Source: Rubrobacter sp. (GTDB lineage Bacteria; Actinomycetota; Rubrobacteria; Rubrobacterales; Rubrobacteraceae). Taken from it: DNA of 7,862 nucleotides. Positions 5,844 to 7,862 of the stretch are shown piece after piece. The translations under genes were made by a program, and so were the position numbers. The notes beneath the pieces are model-generated. The model did no database searches. It worked only from the letters and a program-made list of their open reading frames with translations, and was not told the origin of the DNA. The stretch covers positions 1-7,862 of the forward strand of contig JADDPV010000085.1 of the NCBI GenBank assembly GCA_016781705.1. Reading direction: 5' to 3'. Positions within the stretch are counted from its first letter, which is position 1. Every line of letters begins with the position of its first letter.

Positions 5844-5858
5844 ATGGTTCGATTATGA
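5844..5858 (+). CDS. Four-codon leader ORF overlapping the HNH gene start
   Basis: ATG GTT CGA TTA TGA (MVRL, stop) is ideally spaced (6 bases) from GAAGGAG at 5831-5837, whereas the ATG of the HNH gene at 5855 is 17 bases away. The stop TGA overlaps that ATG as ATGA, the classic arrangement for stop-restart coupling. Either ribosomes load here and reinitiate, or a one-base loss split what used to be a longer N-terminus (MVRL-MSLAAQ...). Confidence 0.4.
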   Translation: MVRL

Positions 5859-7000
5859 GTCTCGCGGCGCAGGTCGTAGGATCGATCCTCAAGCACGACA
5901 GGAAGGTCAACAGCTACAAGCTCGCGCTGATCCGCTCGATCAACGACGTGGTGCTCTCCTACCCCGACCTCGCCGATGGCGGTAAGGACGTCGCCGTGCC
6001 GGTGCGCAGGCTAGCGCAGTACTGGGTGGCCTACTACTGGCCCTTTACGGACCGACGGAACCCCATCTTCCAAGGACCCAGGGCGGCGCGGGGCGCTACC
6101 CTTGCCAACGACATGGCCTTCCGACCGGCGCTCACGAACCTCAAGGACCTCTGGGAGGACCGCTTCGGGGCCTCTCGGCCGTCAGACGGGTTCCTGCTGG
6201 TGGCCGAGCTGCGGGTGGCGCGCATCGCTCGTAGCTACCCTCCGGAGTTGCGGCGCTCCTTCCGCGCCGCCGTCTCAGCCATCTCTAAAGCAGTCGAGCA
6301 ACCCATCCGCTACGCCGGCCCGGGCGGGACCAAGCACGCCGTGTTCCCGCCTCCGCAGCCTGCGGCGGCTTGGCCCGGGTCCGTTCGCGTGCCCGGCACC
6401 TCCTCGGACGAAGCCTCCGTGCTGGTCAGCGGGGAGCTCTGGGCGGCGTTTCGGGACCTCTCGCTCTGGATCGAAGCCCTGTGTGTGCACGAGTGGAGCC
6501 TCTTCACTGAGGGGCTCTCCTCCTCCGGGGCGGACCGCGGCCTGGCCTACTCCCTGCTCACGAGTCGCCCGGACAATCGCAGGCCGTTGACCTGGGAGCG
6601 CAACCAAGTGGACCTACTCATGCGGGAAGGGCGTGAGTTCGTTTGCCCCTGGACCGAAAAGAGGTTGGGAGCTGGCAGGTACGCCATCGATCACATCGTG
6701 CCCGTGTCGGTCTACCCGACCAACGAGCTTTGGAACCTCGTCCCCTCCGACGAACGCTTCAACTCCCACGTCAAGCGCGCGAGGATGCCGACCACCGCGC
6801 GAATGGCCGAGGCGACGCCCCGGCTTGCGCGCACCTACGAAGCGTACGCGGCCTCGTTATCACTGAGGGGAGCGCTGGACTCCGACGTGGGGGAGCGGTT
6901 CGCCCTGCCCCCGGCGAGCGGGCCAGAAGCTATAGCACGGGCGGTCGCCAGGACCACGTTAGCGATAGCTGACGCGCGGTCGGTGGAGCGGTTTTGGTAA
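5855..7000 (+). CDS. HNH endonuclease-family protein
   Basis: This 381-residue protein has a long N-terminal region of unknown role (1-250), including VVGSILKHDRKVNSYKLALI (7-26) and RLAQYWVAYYWPFTD (52-66). A C-terminal HNH-type nuclease core follows: CPWTEKRL (C264) replaces the usual paired zinc Cys, then YAIDHIVPVS (D279, H280), PTNELWNLV (N294) and DERFNSHVK (N303, H305, K307). The His-Asn-Asn/His set is complete, so I expect metal-dependent DNA cleavage; the N-terminal part may recognise DNA or a partner. The start at ATG 5855 follows a four-codon leader ORF and structured leader. It is divergent from the PD-(D/E)XK gene and convergent with SRA-HNH, with 102 bases between their ends and no obvious terminator. 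No intact methyltransferase is visible in the window, so an ordinary restriction pair is not supported. The defence role is inferred. Confidence 0.75.
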   Translation: MSLAAQVVGSILKHDRKVNSYKLALIRSINDVVLSYPDLADGGKDVAVPVRRLAQYWVAYYWPFTDRRNPIFQGPRAARGATLANDMAFRPALTNLKDLWEDRFGASRPSDGFLLVAELRVARIARSYPPELRRSFRAAVSAISKAVEQPIRYAGPGGTKHAVFPPPQPAAAWPGSVRVPGTSSDEASVLVSGELWAAFRDLSLWIEALCVHEWSLFTEGLSSSGADRGLAYSLLTSRPDNRRPLTWERNQVDLLMREGREFVCPWTEKRLGAGRYAIDHIVPVSVYPTNELWNLVPSDERFNSHVKRARMPTTARMAEATPRLARTYEAYAASLSLRGALDSDVGERFALPPASGPEAIARAVARTTLAIADARSVERFW

Positions 7001-7102
7001 GGGTCGTCCTCATAGTCCTGTGCGACATCCTTTATGTGAGTTGCAGCTGGCCATGCAAATACGCGCGACAATATCGGCGCTATCCGGGCCCCAAAGCCTC
7101 AT

Positions 7103-7862
7103 CTAATCACCGATACCGTAATGGTCCCGCCGGTAGCGCAGATACTCTTCGCTGATGCGATGTCGGGGGTGGACATTAAGGCGTCCCTCTGCACCATCCA
7201 ACGCTAAGTCCTCGCCGATCGTCACGCCGCCGTGGTCGAAGAGGACGTGGTGGTTGGGACACAGGCAGAGGATGTTGTCCGGCGTGTCTGGCCCGTGGTG
7301 GGGCGCGCCGAGGGGACGTATGTGGGCTGCCTCTGCGTAAGGGCCGGCCAAACCTTCCAGGCGCGTCCCGCACATCTGGCACTTGTAGTCGTAGAGCCCC
7401 TTGAGACGACGTGCCTGCGTGGTGTCTCTCACGATGCGGAGCACCCTGGTCTCTCGCCGCGTCGCCCTGGTAGGCGCACCAGGACTCTCTGCTTCCGGTC
7501 GTTCCTCGACCGTTTGGTCCGGTAGCTTCGTGAGCCTGTACCGCCAGATGCGGAACCCCGACCTCCCAGGCTCGTGTCAGTAGTCTTCCACGAGGTACAG
7601 CCCGTCGTAGCGGTACCCGCTGCTGGGGGAGTAGGGCGAGTCGTGGCCCGCGCCCCTTACCACCCGGACCGGAAGACCGTTCAGGCTGCTGTAGGCGAGC
7701 GCCTGGTTCCACCGGCTGAGGTTTTGGTCGGCGATCTGCTTGCCGGTCTCTTGGTCTCGTCCGCCGTGGCCCGTGTAGACGATGGTGTCGCCGAAATCCT
7801 GGTCGTCCTCGTAGCCGCCGGATAAGACGATCGAATCGGCCCCCTCGCTCGCGCTCCCCGAG
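7103..7862 (-). pseudogene. SRA-HNH modification-dependent endonuclease, 5' partial, interrupted by TGA
   Basis: Read on the minus strand from the window edge, SGSASEGADSIVLSGGYEDD, then DFGDTIVYTGHGGRD and YSPSSGYRYDGLYLVEDY form an SRA/YDG domain, which flips out and binds 5-methyl or hydroxymethyl cytosine. A linker leads to an HNH domain: CQMCG (first Cys pair), AAHIRPL, NILCLCPNHHVLFDHGGV, with the stop TAG at 7105-7103. SRA-HNH fusions are known modification-dependent (type IV-like) enzymes such as TagI and ScoMcrA. Right after EDY, at 7579-7577, an in-frame TGA stands where the family has Trp (DYW), and the same frame continues cleanly as HEPGRSGFRIWRYRLTK. It is either a true nonsense mutation or a sequencing error. 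The GTG at 7444 could give a separate 113-residue HNH protein. The protein's true start lies beyond 7862. Confidence 0.85.

Noticed and set aside
7577..7579. TGA read as Trp or selenocysteine
   Set aside because: Other genes here use TGG for Trp and terminate at TGA; the position is a conserved Trp of a DNA-binding domain and there is no visible selenocysteine context.
1..7862. tRNA, rRNA or CRISPR array
   Set aside because: No cloverleaf-like sequence, conserved rRNA segment or regularly spaced repeat was seen by reading both strands.

Overview
The window is GC-rich DNA with mostly G/C-ending codons and actinobacterial-type mobile elements. I infer a high-GC actinobacterium, perhaps near Rubrobacter, but only from the look of the sequence; no rRNA or tRNA is present to confirm it. 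This is an accessory region. The left third is mobile-element and gene wreckage, the middle holds one intact multi-pass membrane protein gene, and the right third holds three nuclease-type genes that look like part of a defence island.

Layout. Bases 1-1931 are a decayed IS630-family transposase gene (minus strand) split by an IS110-family element at about 543-1733. Rejoining the two IS630 pieces across a shared GC dinucleotide restores the reading frame, so the insertion point can be placed almost to the base. The IS110 transposase keeps its DEDD residues but carries an in-frame deletion in its C-terminal domain. Its 228-base leading non-coding end contains a hairpin whose loop repeats 9 bases of the opposite element end, as expected for the donor-binding loop of a bridge RNA. 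Bases 2200-2555 are the fused stumps of an ABC transporter operon: the 3' end of an ATPase gene and the 5' end of an ABC-2 type permease gene. Bases 2556-3003 contain no gene. An intact 577-residue GT-C-like membrane protein (3004-4737) follows, bracketed by two diverged copies (38/49 identical) of a direct repeat.

From 5013 onward there is a small PD-(D/E)XK-fold protein (minus strand), then a divergent HNH endonuclease-family gene (plus strand). Their shared 155-base intergenic region carries a TATAAT box next to a palindrome, a nested inverted repeat, and a four-codon leader ORF overlapping the HNH start as ATGA. Converging on the HNH gene from the right is an SRA-HNH modification-dependent endonuclease gene that runs off the window and is interrupted by an in-frame TGA at a position where a Trp codon is expected.

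How the genes may work together: the three nuclease-like genes plausibly act against foreign or modified DNA, with SRA-HNH being type IV-like restriction. Whether they form one system or are independent genes in an island cannot be decided from this window. The IS110, IS630, ABC and, as sequenced, SRA-HNH genes all appear non-functional.
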